Origin: Glaciozyma antarctica PI12
Lineage: Eukaryota > Basidiomycota > Microbotryomycetes > Kriegeriales > Camptobasidiaceae
Assembly (NCBI GenBank): GCA_002917775.1
Contig: KZ627152.1
Coordinates: forward strand, 124,001 to 188,000
Length of the DNA stretch: 64,000 nucleotides
Reading direction: 5' to 3'
In this document: positions 32,701 to 43,585 of the stretch, piece after piece
Layout: every line of letters starts with the position of its first letter
Numbering within the stretch: position 1 is the first letter of the stretch
Translations under genes and position numbers: made by a program
Notes under the pieces: model-generated
Seen by the model: the letters and a program-made list of their open reading frames with translations, nothing else
Database searches by the model: none
What the model was told of the DNA's origin: nothing

Positions 32701-34287
32701 ACTGACGGGAGCGGTCGAGACCGCCGGAGCGTACGAAGACCAATGCGATGGCGCGCGCTGATGAGTCGACGGTGCGACGTTCGACGACGCCGAAAACGTC
32801 GGGGATCCAGCGATGGTCGCCAGTCCTCCGCTCGACGATCCGATCTTCTTGGCCGTCGGCGCGAGGAGTCGATCAAGCTCCTTGCTCCTTCGACTCGGGT
32901 TCGCTCCGGCGGTGAGGAGGGTCGGCTGCCTACCGAGAGCTCCGTCGCGAGGTCCAGCGATAACGGTCCCGCTGCGACGAAGTTCGTTGACGCTTTCATC
33001 CAACACGACCGCGTCCTCGCCCGTCTTCCTCGAATCGATCTCCTCGCCTTCCTCGAACCGCTGGCCGAGAACGTCGAGCTGGACGAACGACCCTCCCGTC
33101 TCTGCTGGCTCGAGTCCCTGCATCGACGAGAAGGAGCGCATCTGGACGTGCTCCGACTGAGGTCGAGGACGAGGGTGAATCGGCTCGCGTCCGGGAAGGG
33201 AGGCGCCAGCGGAGGCGGAACGAGATCGAGTGATGGTGAGTTGGCGATTGACGGTAGGATGGGCGGGAAGCTGCTTGTTAAGAGAGAGGTTGGACGACTG
33301 GCGACGAAGCTCCTCCTGGTGAAGCGCGTGCTGCATGTGGAGCTGGCGTTCGAGCTGACGGCGCTGAAGACCTCCCGCGCTGCTTGGCATGCTCTCCGGG
33401 CTCTCGTCCCCGTATCGCTGATCCTGAGGATCCTCCTCGTCCTCCTCCACGAGCTGCTCCAAGCCATCCTCGGGGCGTCCGTAGCTTCGCTCAGCTCCGA
33501 CTCCTCCACCGTAGTGCCTGGAATGGACCATCTCGGGGACCTGCGACCTTCGCTCAATCGACTGGAGAGCGTACATCTCTCCGAGCTCGAGCATCGACTT
33601 GGGTCGCGAGAGGGCTTCCTTCTTGAGGGTTCGTTCGCGGAGGAAGGCGGGAAGGCGGGAGGAGCGAGATTCGTTGGAGGACTGGGATTCCGGAGGAGAG
33701 TCGTAGGGGAGGTGGGAGTATGACTGGTTCGACTGGGGCTGAGGAGGGTAGGGGTTTGGAGCGGGAGCGAGGTAGGGTAGTGCCCCTATGCTCTGGGCGT
33801 GGCGGAGCTGGTTGTGCGAGTAATACTGCGGCTGGTAGGCGGAGGCGGAGTTGGTCGACGAAGGGAGGGACGACAAGGACGCGGGAGAGCAACCCTGCGA
33901 GTCGGACGAGGAGGAGTCGCTGTCGGAGAAGGGGGAGAGGGCCTGAGGCAGCGGGTGGTGGTACACCTGCTCGTCCTCCTTCCTCCCTCCAAACACCTCT
34001 GGCGTCCCCACCGCGATCCTCACCCTCCTCTGCCCCGAGTCATCCGACGCCTCCCTCACCATCGCAGCGCCAATCTCCCTATGCTGTCGTTCCTCCCGCT
34101 CTCGCACCAGGTTGATATCGTACGAAACGGACTGCGGTCGACGCTGTTGTTGCTCGGGGCGGGCGCGGCGGTCTGCGTCGTAGAGGGTCGCTTTGGGTTG
34201 GGCGACGGGGCTGGAGGGTTCGATGGGAGAGGGGTGGAAGGTGATACCGAGGCCTGAGATGGCGGTGCTGGAGGACGAGGTGGACAT
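29746..34287 (-). CDS. giant arrestin-domain protein (ART-like trafficking adaptor)
   Basis: Five exons (32520-34287, 32216-32459, 31902-32160, 31569-31838, 29746-31512) give 1435 residues. A disordered Ser/Gln-rich N-terminus of about 530 residues leads into an arrestin fold. N-lobe: RVELDLVLQSSLVVEGGTLK, KPKIRVIGFE, GQHTVPFSMLLP. C-lobe: GNGKVTLTAKMHRGTWVAGQ, VDVSVENESSKKIKTLTLSL, LEVTYAIKASVGG, ADIPIRIVNFVSLDPPPGHV. Another 470 disordered residues follow. Fungal arrestin-related proteins recruit Rsp5/Nedd4 ligases to plasma-membrane cargo. No clear PPxY motif stood out, so the link to Rsp5 is untested. The all-C-terminal disordered arm contains an acidic block (EDEDEEDRDAREES). Confidence 0.83.
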
Positions 34288-34618
34288 GTTGAGTGAGGGT
34301 TCCGCTGTCTCCCTTAGCGTTCCCGGCGGGCAAGGTGGTGGTGTACTCGTGTGGAGGGTGGTGGTGGTGGTGGTTGCCGGTTGACTGGTGAGTCACGCCC
34401 GGCGAGGTGTTGAGAGCGGACGAGAACGAAGGAAGGTGAAGAGGAGGAAGCCAAGGGGAGCAGCCTCAAAATCAGGTGACTTTGAATTTTGAAACAGAGT
34501 TCCGGCAGGTCTTTCTGCTCCTTTCTGCTCCTTAACGTGTCTTCAACGCGCTGTACTCGAAACGACAAGAATCACGAGAATAAGACTGCAATAACTCAGC
34601 GCAACGAAGAAACCCGCC
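34288..34618. other. intergenic region
   Basis: 331 bp between the arrestin-gene start and the stop of the C2 gene, both on the minus strand. Contains a short (GTG)n run near 34355-34375. Nothing else recognised. Confidence 0.5.
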
Positions 34619-36695
34619 TCAATCCTCCCTCTCCGCCAACGCCCTCGCAAGCCTCTCATCCTCCTCCTCCCTCCTCCTCACCTCCTCCCCCTCCTCACTC
34701 AACATCCTCGCCATCTCCTCATCCCTCCTCCTCATCTCCTCCTCCTCTCCCCTATCCTCCACCGCCCATTGCGCAGCGAGTCGCGCGTCCTCACGCTCTT
34801 GTTGGATTCGTTGTTCGAGAGCTAGTTGGCCTAGGTGGGCGCGGCTGGGGGCGGGGGAACAGCTGGAAGAGGGGAGGGGGGAGGTACGGTGAGGTGGAGA
34901 GGCGGCGCGGAGAGGGAGGGTAGCTGGAGGTGGGAGAGGAACTCTCGAGGGAGCGATGGAAGCTTTCGAGGGAAGTGGAGGTGGGACGACGGCTGGAGGG
35001 AGTCGTGAGGGCGGAGGATACGGCTTTGGAGGCGGCGATGGAGAGGGCGCGAGGAGGGGAGGAGTCGGGGGCGAGATGGGAGGAATGTAAGTGGCCGAGG
35101 GAGTACGAGGAGGTCGAGGAGGTTCGACGGGCGGGACATGGTACGCTCCAGGCATCTCGGGCGTGATCGAAGGAGGTCGAGGAGGGACTGGAGGGAAGTA
35201 ATGAGGAGGTTGGAGTGTCGGTTGCGCCGCTGGGGAAGAAGTGAACACCTGCGACGCTGCAGGGGGAGGAGGCGCTGGAAATGCGCCTGGTGGAAGAGGA
35301 GGTGCTGGCGAGGTGACTCTAAAGTACGGATGTTGCGAAATCGATGGGTACGACGAGGGTGAGGGGAGGGAAGGTGCGAGAGAAGGGGATTGGAGAGGCG
35401 CCGCTGGCGAGGGGTACTGATAGTGCGATGATGGGAGAACGAACGGCGAAGGAGGTTGCTGATGCGGGGGCGGGCTGACGTAGGGTTGTGCAGGTGCGGG
35501 ATATGGTTGCGAAGGAGGGATCGACGGGATCGGGTATTGCTGTGTTGCTAGGGCTGGCGAGTATTGCTGAGCTGGAGAGTAGAGAGGTCGTTCGCCAGTA
35601 GTCGAGGTACCGCTCGTTCGACAATTGTAATCGTACTGCTGATCCTGCGTAGGGTACTGCTGCTGCTGCGAGTTCTCCGACGCGAGATTCTGAGGTTCCC
35701 CCTGCGTCCCCTCCCACCCTGCCCTCCCTGGTCCCGCTCCGATCATCCCATTCTCGCTCTCACCGCCCATCGGTCGACCAGGCTTCAACCACGCCGGCAG
35801 CATCGGCGGTTCCGGATCTCCGGGAAAAGGAAGTTGGCCAGGTCTCGTCGTCGGCGACTCGAGTGCCATGCTCGCTGTTCGTCGAGCGAGTTCGTCGTCC
35901 ATTTCTTCGAGAGGCGGGGCGAGGGAGCTGATACGTGGGTGAGGGGTTGCGCCGGGACGATGGAGGGCGCCGGCTTTTGGAGGAGTGGGCAGGGGCCGGG
36001 AGAGGCGGTCTTGGGGACTTAGTTTCGAAGGACGACGAGCGAGGTTAAGGGGCTTGGTCTGCGATCGGGTGAGCGAAGATCAGGGAGAGGAGGGGAGGAC
36101 GTACCTCCTTTACGTTCGGGTAGTAGGTCATCTCGAGGAAGACCTGTCCTCGCTCCTTCCCCTCCAGCGTGAGAGGGATCCAATCTGCCATTCCAATCCA
36201 ATCATCAGCTCCCTCCACCCCTCCACGAAAGAAGCGAGCGCACCATCAAACTCATTGTCCCTCCACTGCTTCCCCAGCATCACCTCCCCCTCTCCCAGCA
36301 AGTCGTCCTCCCCCGATTCCTTCGCCCACACACTCAGCCTAAGCCTCTGCACCTCCCCCTCCTTGGCATACACTGGAAACCTCATCTCTTCGTCCCAAAC
36401 TGCGTCCGTCCGCAGGTCAGCACCCACCTCACCCTCCCAGTGCCGACGGAGACTCACGCGGATGCTGTCCACCCCCTTTATCCCATTTAGTACTCTTCCT
36501 CCCACTATCCTCAAGCTGAACGACGCAATACGGGTCCGACTAGCCCCAGAAGGACGGGTCAGTAGTTGCTGCGAGGAGTGGGATAGGGGAACGGACTTTG
36601 GAGAACTTGTGCTTGTCGGGAAGGTGTTGGGCTTTGAGAACTATGACGACTAGGAGACCGATGGGCTTGGGAGAGAGCGCGGGGGGTTGTGCCAT
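34619..36695 (-). CDS. C2-domain / proline-rich cytokinesis protein (Inn1/Fic1-like)
   Basis: Five exons (36597-36695, 36458-36539, 36244-36399, 36105-36184, 34619-36058) give 618 residues. An N-terminal C2 domain fills about the first 140 residues: IGLLVVIVLKAQHLPDKHKF, SDPYCVVQLEDSGRKST, LWDEEMRFPVY, LRLSVWAKESGEDDLLGEGE, DWIPLTLEGKERGQVFLEMT. The rest is a very Pro/Ser/Gln-rich tail with many PxxP stretches and a charged coiled-coil end (RRREEEDERLARALAERED). Yeast Inn1 and fission-yeast Fic1 share this order and bind SH3 proteins at the actomyosin ring, so a septation role is inferred. Other fungal C2/Pro-rich proteins cannot be excluded. Confidence 0.72.
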
Positions 36696-36790
36696 GGAGG
36701 TGGAGTGGGGGTGAGGTGGAGGGGTGTGCGCTGCTGGGTTGGAGTGGTGCGGAGAGTAGGGACGGTGGTACTGATGCGGGTGACGATGCT

Positions 36791-36823
36791 GGCGCTGGTG
36801 CTGGTGCTGGTGCTGGTTGGAGG
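36791..36823. repeat. (GGTGCT)n hexanucleotide run
   Basis: About five units just upstream of the Inn1-like start codon, on its 5' side. Confidence 0.8.
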
Positions 36824-36899
36824 GAGTCGTCCCCGTGGCGTAGAGAGAAGAACGGAGGAAAGCGAACGGGCTGTGCTCGCTGCAGCTGTGTGCATACAG

Positions 36900-37240
36900 T
36901 CACCGCTGCCGGGGTGTTCTCTCTCTCGTGGCGATATGAAGGCCTTGAGCTCCTAAGAGTCTTTCATGAATGAATCGAAGGAGAAAGTAAACGCCAGCGT
37001 CTTGTTTTGAGAAGAGGTTCCAGCTCGCTGCTCCCCCGTTCCGCGGACCTCCACTCCCACCGTCCGGTGGTCCTGTAACAGCAAAGAATCAGTGTCGTTT
37101 CGCGGGCTTGAAGTGAGATGCAGCATACCTGACTCGAGCCGACAAACGGTGATCGTCACCTCGAGCGAGCAGTTGAGCGAGAAGCCTTGACGAACTGGTT
37201 CCGGCTTGACCAGAAAGCAGCGGCTTGCGAGCTGTGCACT
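36900..37240 (-). CDS. possible unannotated exons, unknown product
   Basis: Blocks 37129-37240 and 36900-37072 splice in frame across a good intron (GTATGC donor, TTACAG acceptor). They read SAQLASRCFLVKPEPVRQGF, then SLNCSLEVTITVCRLES, then SWNLFSKQDAGVYFLLRFIH. The composition is more protein-like than that of typical shadow frames. Either an ATG 24 nt upstream of 37240 starts a protein of about 113 residues, or these are 3' exons of the 37300-38318 gene reached by splicing around its stop. I recognise no family. A second frame in the last block stops at 36953. Confidence 0.35.
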
Positions 37241-37299
37241 CTGCGAAAACAGATCAGCACGCATTCCTGAGAATGCCAAAGACGACGATCTACCCACTC

Positions 37300-38318
37300 C
37301 TACGCCTTCGCCGCCTCCAACGCCTTCATCGTCTCCGCAAACACCTTGTCGACCTCCGCTTCCAGTCCCTCCTCATCCTCATCCTCGTCGTCCAGCTCCA
37401 CACTACTCTCCCTTACCCCGACCATCCCAAAATCTTCCTCCGGCTCCTCCGTCCTCCGCACCACCGGTACCTCGATCGGCGCAGGAGCGAGAACTGGAGG
37501 CGCGGCGAAATGGATGCTGAAGGATTCCTCCGCGTCGAGCTCGCGGGAGGGAGAGACGACCTCGACCTCTTCGAATTCCTCGTCGTCGTCCTCGTCGTCG
37601 CTGTCCTCCCCCTCTTGATCCCCCATCTCCACATCCGCCGCACTCTCCCCATCATCCTCCACCAACCCCGGCGTCCCAACCTCCTCCACCTTCTGCACCC
37701 CCGGCAGCCCTTCCTGCCCTCCTTCAATCCCCTCCACCTCCCCAGTCCTAACATCCACCCTCTCCCTCAAATGCACATACTTGCGTACCCCAAGCGCCTC
37801 TCCCAACCTCTCCCTCGTCTCTCTCACAATACTCTCCAACCGCACCCTATCCGTCCCTCTCACTCCACTGTCCCCTTCCACTCCCTCAATAGGAGCCTGA
37901 GTACCAGCGTCCCATGCGAGACCGGCAAAGATGGAGAGCCACCCGGCGTCGAAGGTACGGAGAGAGGTCCAGAGGGTTGGGAGGGGGGAGTGGGTCGAGT
38001 GGGTAGGAGGCGAGAGCGTCGGGGAGGTGCGAGGTTAGGCGGAGGTAGTAGGCTACTCGGAGGGAGGAGGAAGGTGGGGTAGGAGGGATGGAGAGGATTA
38101 GCGAATGGAGGGTCGTGAGCTGGAGTTTGGGAATGTTAGTGCGGATGGTGGGTGGGGCGGAGAGAGCGTACGGCGGTGAGGTAAGCTTCGATGGTGGGGA
38201 GGGAGGAGAGGGGAGAACGTCGGGTCTCGAACTGGCGGGAGAGGGAGGTGAACTCCGAGTCCAGGTACGAGATCAGGCGGGTCTCTTGAGCTGTTGTGAG
38301 TGGCTTGAGTGGGCCCAT
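37300..38318 (-). CDS. acidic protein of unknown function
   Basis: Exon 38172-38318 (PLKPLTTAQETRLISYLDSE, helical) joins 38119 downward after an intron with donor GTACGC. The N-terminal 130 residues look globular (SLRVAYYLRLTSHLPDALAS, then LWTSLRTFDAGWLSIFAGLA). The C-terminal 190 residues are strongly acidic (EGEDSDDEDDDEEFEEVEV) and end KALEAAKA. The two halves of the globular part lie in different frames, and the switch coincides with a six-base G run at 37983-37988; a single-base consensus error there would join them. No family recognised. Divergent from the RPA34-like gene. Confidence 0.6.
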
Positions 38319-38482
38319 CGCGTGCTCGTCGTCGTCGTCGTCGTTGGAGGGAAGACGACGTCGACGAAGCGCCCGGAAGACGATCTCAAGACGAGGACCG
38401 TGCGCGCTCGCCCCTGCTCTCAGCCCAAAAATCCTCAGCGCGTTGCTCCTGCCCCACTACCACTCCCTGCTCTTACTTGGAA

Positions 38483-39667
38483 ATGGCGAAAGACTCGACC
38501 AAGAAGGCGTCAAAGAAGCGAGCAACAGCGCCCGTAGCTCCTCTCAGCCCAGTCGCCAGCTCCTCCTCCACCTCCAGCGCTTCCCCTTCTCCCTCCCGCG
38601 CCAGCTCCAGCTCCGCCTCTCCCGAACCAGAGGTCGCCTCCGAAGTCGCAGAGGTCGCAAAGGGGAAGAAGAAGAAGGATTTCAAGGGAGCTGCCAAGTT
38701 CGTTTCGCTCTCTGATGAGAGGAGGAAGAGGAGCTGATGAGGACGAGCAGGAAGGACCGCAAGTACAAGCCACCGCAGGGCTTCTACCCCATCACCGACA
38801 CGACTGGAACGAGCTCGGCAGACTGGGCGACCATCAACGCTGATCCAGATCTCGAGCTCTGGGCTGTGCGCGTCCCTGAAGGCGTTTTGTCCCTCTTCTC
38901 TTCCTCTCCTCACCCCAGCTGACCCTCTGAGGACAGATCAAGCCTCGTCACCTCGATGGTCTGACGATCCAGCTTCCTCCGTCCGCGCCGGATGGACCGA
39001 TTGCGAGCTTCAACGCCAAAAAGGTCCCTTACGACCTATTCATGCATCCCGCCGACTCCTCCTCCCGCGACAAGCGACGCAAGCTCACTTCCGAGACCTC
39101 CCACGCGGGTTCCGAAGAAATGCTTTCCTTCGTCGCTCTCCTCCCCAAAAAAGCCGCAGGCGGCGACCATCTCTACGAAGGTACGTCTCCCCCTCTCTCC
39201 CTCTCCCTCTTCGCCGCTAACGATTCGCAGCTCCCCGACCCATCTCGAACCACCTCTCAATCCAGCGTTCCCTCCCCCCCTCCATCCTCTCTCACCTCCC
39301 CTCCGCCTCCTCATCCCTAATCGCCTCCCAACCCTCCCCCGTCCCCGGCGCCATCCTCTCCGCGACCGAGCTACTCGATCCTCGCGCCATCAGCGCCAAA
39401 CGCGTTGTGAGGGCTCAGCCTGAGGGGTTGAAGTTCCGAATTGCGGTGGGAGGAGATGGGGCGGTCGGGGGGAGGGGAGAGTGGGATAATAAGCCTGTGC
39501 AGAGGGAGGATGTGGAGATGGAGGAGGTGGGGAGGGCGGTGGAGTTTGGAGTTGGGGAGGAGGTGGAGGAGGAGGAGGAGGTAGATGAGATTGAGGAGGA
39601 TGTGGTTGTGGTGAAAGTCGAGGTTAAGGAGAAGAAGGTCAAGAAGGAGAAGAAGAGCAAGGCGTAG
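38483..39667 (+). CDS. RNA polymerase I subunit RPA34.5-like (probable)
   Basis: Four exons (38483-38697, 38751-38883, 38937-39180, 39231-39667) give 342 residues. A Ser/Lys-rich start leads to KYKPPQGFYPI, then DLELWAVRVPEGIKPRHLDG and ASFNAKKVPYDLFM, an arrangement like the A34.5/CD3EAP family, in which a short YxPPxGF segment precedes a dimerisation domain shared with A49. A middle region with LPKKAAGGDHLYEAPRPISN and a C-terminal acidic then Lys-rich tail (KEKKVKKEKKSKA) also fit, since A34.5 ends in a basic tail. The assignment rests on weak motifs. Confidence 0.55.
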
Positions 39668-40065
39668 CGGGGGACCTTGGTGCGAGCAATCTCAGCTCCT
39701 GTTCCTAGATTCACATGCGTCCCTCCATGGAGAAGGAGAAACTTGCGTACCAGTCGTCGCAGCATTCCATCGGCGCAGGTTTCGGGATCGAGCTCCGAAG
39801 ACTCGTTCTGCATCGCTTCTGTTCTTTGATGAGGCTGATCTGGTTAGCAGTGTTGAGGTACGTGTCCACCCGCCAGCTCGAAACACCCGTGCGGCAGAGG
39901 CTAGACTTCGACATTGGCAGCTTCGCGGGAAGAGCGAGATTTCGAAGCTTCACAACGTGCGCCTGCGCTTTCACTTGTCGTGCTGTACGCTTTCATTACG
40001 CGTACGCCCTTCACCCGCTCTCAGAGCTCCTCCAGTATCCAACGCATTACAGCTCCTCTCAGCTT
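39668..40065. other. convergent 3' region
   Basis: 398 bp between the stops of the RPA34-like gene and UXS1. Only 3' UTR-like sequence; no gene seen. Confidence 0.5.
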
Positions 40066-41743
40066 CTACAAGTCACCCTCCTCGCTCGCAAAGTACTTGA
40101 TCGTCTCCTCAATCCCACTCTTAACCGTCCACTTCGGTTCCCACCCCAGCACCTCCCTCGCCCTCGTAATATCCGGCCTTCTCCTCGGCGGATCATCAAT
40201 CACCGCCGGCGTAAACACCAATTCACTCCTCCTCGTCTTCCCCTCCACCGTCGTCCCCCCTTCGACACTCGGTGCGATTTCCCCCCTCTCGCGCATCTCT
40301 TCCACCGTGTCCCGCACGACGAGAGCCCATTCCGCGACCGTCGATTCGTCCTCGGAACCAATGTTGACCGGCTCGGTAAAATCGGAGGCCATGAGAGCGA
40401 TCAGGCCAGAGACGAGGTCCTGGACGTACATCAGAGAGCGAGTCTGCTCTCCATCGCCGTAGATCTCGATAGGGTCTCCTCGGAGAGCTGCGACGGCGAA
40501 ATTGCTGACGAGGCGACCGTCGGCAGAGTTCATGCGGGGTCCTGTGGGGGGGTCAGGATGGATCTCTGAGGAGGGAGACGAGGACGGACCGAAGCAATTG
40601 AAGATGCGAGCTACGCGTACGTCGACTCCGTCTTGCCGGTGGTAGCCGTACGTCAGAGCTTCTGCGACGCGCTTTCCCTCGTCGTAGCATGCGCGAGGTC
40701 CGACAGAGTTGACGTTGCCCCAGTACGTCTCCTTCTGAGGGTGTTCGGTCGGGGAGCCGTAGATCTCTGCAACGCAAATTGAGCGAGGATGCAAGCTGGC
40801 GTAGGGTAGAACGCACCGGAAGTACTGGAGAGAAGGAAGCGCGCCTTGACTCGCTTTGCCAGACCGAGCATGTTCATCGTTCTGCGAAGTGGCGTCAGCA
40901 GCGACTCAAGCTTAACTCGCTCGCTCAACGCACCCCATGAAGTTAGTCTTGAGAGTCTTGACCGGATTGTGCTGATACGCTTTCGGAGAGGCGGGACATG
41001 CGAGGTGGTAGATCTGCGAAAGCAAGGTCAGAAGAGGCCACCTCGAGCCTTCGCAGCGAAGCTCACCTCGTCAACTTCAACCATGAACGGTTCCACGACG
41101 TCTGCTCGCACGAGCTCAAAGTTCGGATGCCCACTGCGATTCACAAAGGCGATCAGCGAACAACTCCAGGTCGTCGTCTGCGAAGGAACGTACATCCAGT
41201 GCGCGATCGCACTCTTGCTCCCCGAGAAGAAACTATCCAACACCACCACCTCGTGCCCGCTGCACATGAGTCGATCCACCAAATGCGAGCCTACGAACCC
41301 CGCTCCACCGGTAACCAAGATCCGCTTCCTCTGCTTGCTCGCCAGCTTCTTAACCGCCGGAAAGCGCTGCGTGCTCGCGAAGCTGAAGCTCTCAGGCCAG
41401 TCCGCAACGACCGAGGGCTTCCAGCTCTCGCTCACGGCTGAGTCGGTGCGTTGGTGTGTGGGGCTCGATCGGCCGGAGGGAGGAGGGGAGGCGGTACGGA
41501 GGCTGCTGCCGCGAGGTCCTAGGTACAGCGATTGGAGCTGTCCCACATCATCTTTAGCTCCTCGTTGCCTCGGTACAGTCAAAGGAGACGCACCAAATCG
41601 TGAGGAACTGCGTCGAGGCCGTCGCCGACCTCGGTGACGGCTTGGCCTTCGCGATTCGCAGCGGCGGCTGGTCGAAGGCTGGCTTGCGGGTCCGAGTGGA
41701 GCGAGGAGGCGGAAGCGGCGTTTGTTGAGGCGTAGGCGGGCAT
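40066..41743 (-). CDS. UXS1: UDP-glucuronic acid decarboxylase (UDP-xylose synthase)
   Basis: Makes UDP-xylose from UDP-glucuronate for wall and capsule glycans. Seven exons (41594-41743, 41194-41537, 41067-41133, 40934-41013, 40817-40881, 40590-40766, 40066-40541) give 452 residues. The NAD-binding Rossmann motif ILVTGGAGFVGSHLVDRL begins near residue 107. It is followed by HWIGHPNFELVRADVVEP, IYHLACPASPKAYQHNPV, FLLSSTSEIYGSPTEHPQ, and the catalytic YxxxK in YDEGKRVAEAL. Then come VRVARIFNCFGPRMN, SLMYVQDLVSGL and DITRAREVLGWEPKW. The N-terminal 100 residues are low complexity, with no obvious membrane anchor. The first intron acceptor (GGACAG) was chosen because it alone joins exon one to the catalytic frame. 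Confidence 0.93.
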
Positions 41744-41997
41744 GGCTTGTGGGGACTCCGAGGGGAGTTGCTGAGGGGGCTCCGAGGGAGGTGCTGAGGG
41801 AGGGATTGGGGAGGCGGCGCGCGAGGGTCGGTTGGTTCGTCTGGGAGGTCTAGGAAGCTTGAGATTGGAGTAGGTTCTGGCGAGAGGAAGTGGGAGGAGG
41901 TGAAAGGAGCTGTCCCTGCCTCAGCAAGCTCAAAAGAGCAGAGTGCCTTCTGCGGCTTGGCTCTCCTCACACATCTTTCAGCAGTCAGCAGCAACGA
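41744..41997. promoter_or_regulatory. divergent region UXS1 / eIF3j with a short degenerate repeat
   Basis: 254 bp between opposite starts. Near 41753-41802 two copies of a roughly 23-bp G-rich unit (CTCCGAGGG...TGCTGAGGG) occur in tandem. Function unknown. Confidence 0.5.
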
Positions 41998-43039
41998 TGG
42001 GAAACTGGGGTAAGCAGCTCCTGAAAGCGCTGCAGGAACCTCGCTCACTCGGTCCCCGCGTGCCTAGACGACGAATCCGAAGACGAGACCCCCGTTGCGG
42101 CGCCCTCCAAGCCCGTTGTCGTGCTCAAGAAGAAGAGCCAGTACGCCGACGAGGACGCCAGTGACTCTGACACCAAGGTCCTTCACCCTCTTGTCCATCT
42201 TTTTTGGGCCCCGCTGACCTCGAAAATGAACGCAGGACGACTGGGACGCGTCGGACGATGAAGAGGCCCTAGCGAAGAAAGCTGCTGCTGCTCGACCTGC
42301 TGGACCCGCACCGCCAGTACGCGCAAAGGGGATCACGAAGCAGAAGATTGCAGAGCGGGAAGCGGCGGAGGCGGCGAGGGCGGAGGAGTTGGCGAGTCGG
42401 GTGAGTTGGCTACTTGCGTTGCGGGTAGGAGGGAGCTGATGAGGGTGTGTGGCGGGCAGCGTGACGACGATCCTCACGCTCGCAAGGCAAGGGAGAAGGC
42501 TGCTATGCTCAAGGCGGACATGGAGAACGCTGCTTCCCTGTTCGGAGCGACAACAGTGGCAGGTGCGTTCTTTTTCTTGGTCCTGCGCTCCCGAGGACGT
42601 AGCTCATCACTCCCGGCTCTGCAGACTACTCGGATCCTTTCGCTCTCTCCTGCAAGTCTATCGAAGACTTTGACGCCCTCTCCATCACCATCTCCGACCT
42701 CATCATCGCGAAGCACGGCAACCACCCTCTCTACGCCAAGTTCGTCGAGTCGCTCGTCAAGGGCGTCTGCGGTCCTCTGCGAGACGTCGAAGTGCGGAAG
42801 GCGGCCAGTGGCCTCACGGCGCTGTCGAACGAGAAGCAGAAGGAGCAGAAGGACGCTGCGGGAGGGAAGAAGAAGAAGGCGAGCAAGCCGGCGCTGGGAG
42901 CGAACAAGAGCGTGGGGAGGGCGGATATGGGAACGTACGACGAGGTGCTGGACGACTCGGGAGATTACGATGACTTTGTGCGTGTCACCTCGCTGCCGTT
43001 GCCTCGTATTGGAGCTGACTCTCGCACACGCAGATGTAG
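41998..43039 (+). CDS. HCR1: translation initiation factor eIF3 subunit j (Hcr1)
   Basis: Loosely bound eIF3 subunit acting in 40S recruitment and recycling. Six exons (41998-42010, 42068-42177, 42236-42400, 42460-42562, 42625-42977, 43034-43039) give 249 residues. Family marks: N-terminal NWDDESEDE, KDDWDASDDEE, then ADMENAASLFG, DPFALSCKSIEDFDAL, LSITISDLIIAKHGNHPLYA, FVESLVKGVCGPL, and the terminal DDYDDFM-type end (GDYDDFM). The last exon consists only of ATG and TAG: the preceding exon ends GATGACTTT|GTGCGT, the acceptor is ACGCAG, and the result restores the conserved DDFM C-terminus. Confidence 0.94.
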
Positions 43040-43585
43040 GATGTTGTTACGCATTCCTTCTTGGTCGGCCTGTTGGCACCTAGATCGGTCTCCTTTCCGT
43101 TTGGTACAGCTGCATCGAGCGCTAGATTGCTTCTGTATTCGCTCGCACGTTGCAACGATACCTGGATTTGTTCGAGCGAGGTTTGATGATTCAGCGCTGC
43201 TCCCACCCCTGCTCATAGCGATGCTGCGTTTGCTCTCCTGCTTCACTGCGCTTCGCTGGCTGCACTTTTGCACTCGTTTCTGCTGCGTCAGGCTTCTCCG
43301 TGACTCGACAATCTCGTGAATCTCGCGGCTGCGACGAGCTTTCGCAACCTCGCTCGAACCAGGCTGGACTCTGCCGTGTGGGATCTCTGGAGAGGATCAA
43401 AGCGAAGCTTTTAGCGAGTGCCTCTGCTGCTTTCCTCCTTCGTTCAAAGCGAAAAGGAAAGAGATAGAAGGAAAAGAATAGGTGCGAGTTGTCCGACTAA
43501 CCTAGATAGCACCGGGCGTGGCTGGTGGAGTTCAGGAGCGGTTGACCTCCCTCCAACACCCCTCAACAACTTCTCCTTAAACAAG
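43040..43585. other. intergenic, upstream of aldolase
   Basis: 546 bp between two plus-strand genes, pyrimidine-rich in part. No gene, tRNA or clear TATA box seen. Presumably the strong promoter of the aldolase. Confidence 0.5.

Larger units (their letters stand above)
36696..37299. other. intergenic region holding a possible small spliced gene
   Basis: 604 bp between two minus-strand genes. It contains a (GGTGCT)n run at 36791-36823 and, on the minus strand, two exon-like blocks listed separately. A TTTTCGCAG acceptor lies next to 37240. Confidence 0.45.

Noticed and set aside
32743-33723. 326-codon plus-strand open frame
   Set aside because: Antisense to the first arrestin exon; no recognisable protein features.
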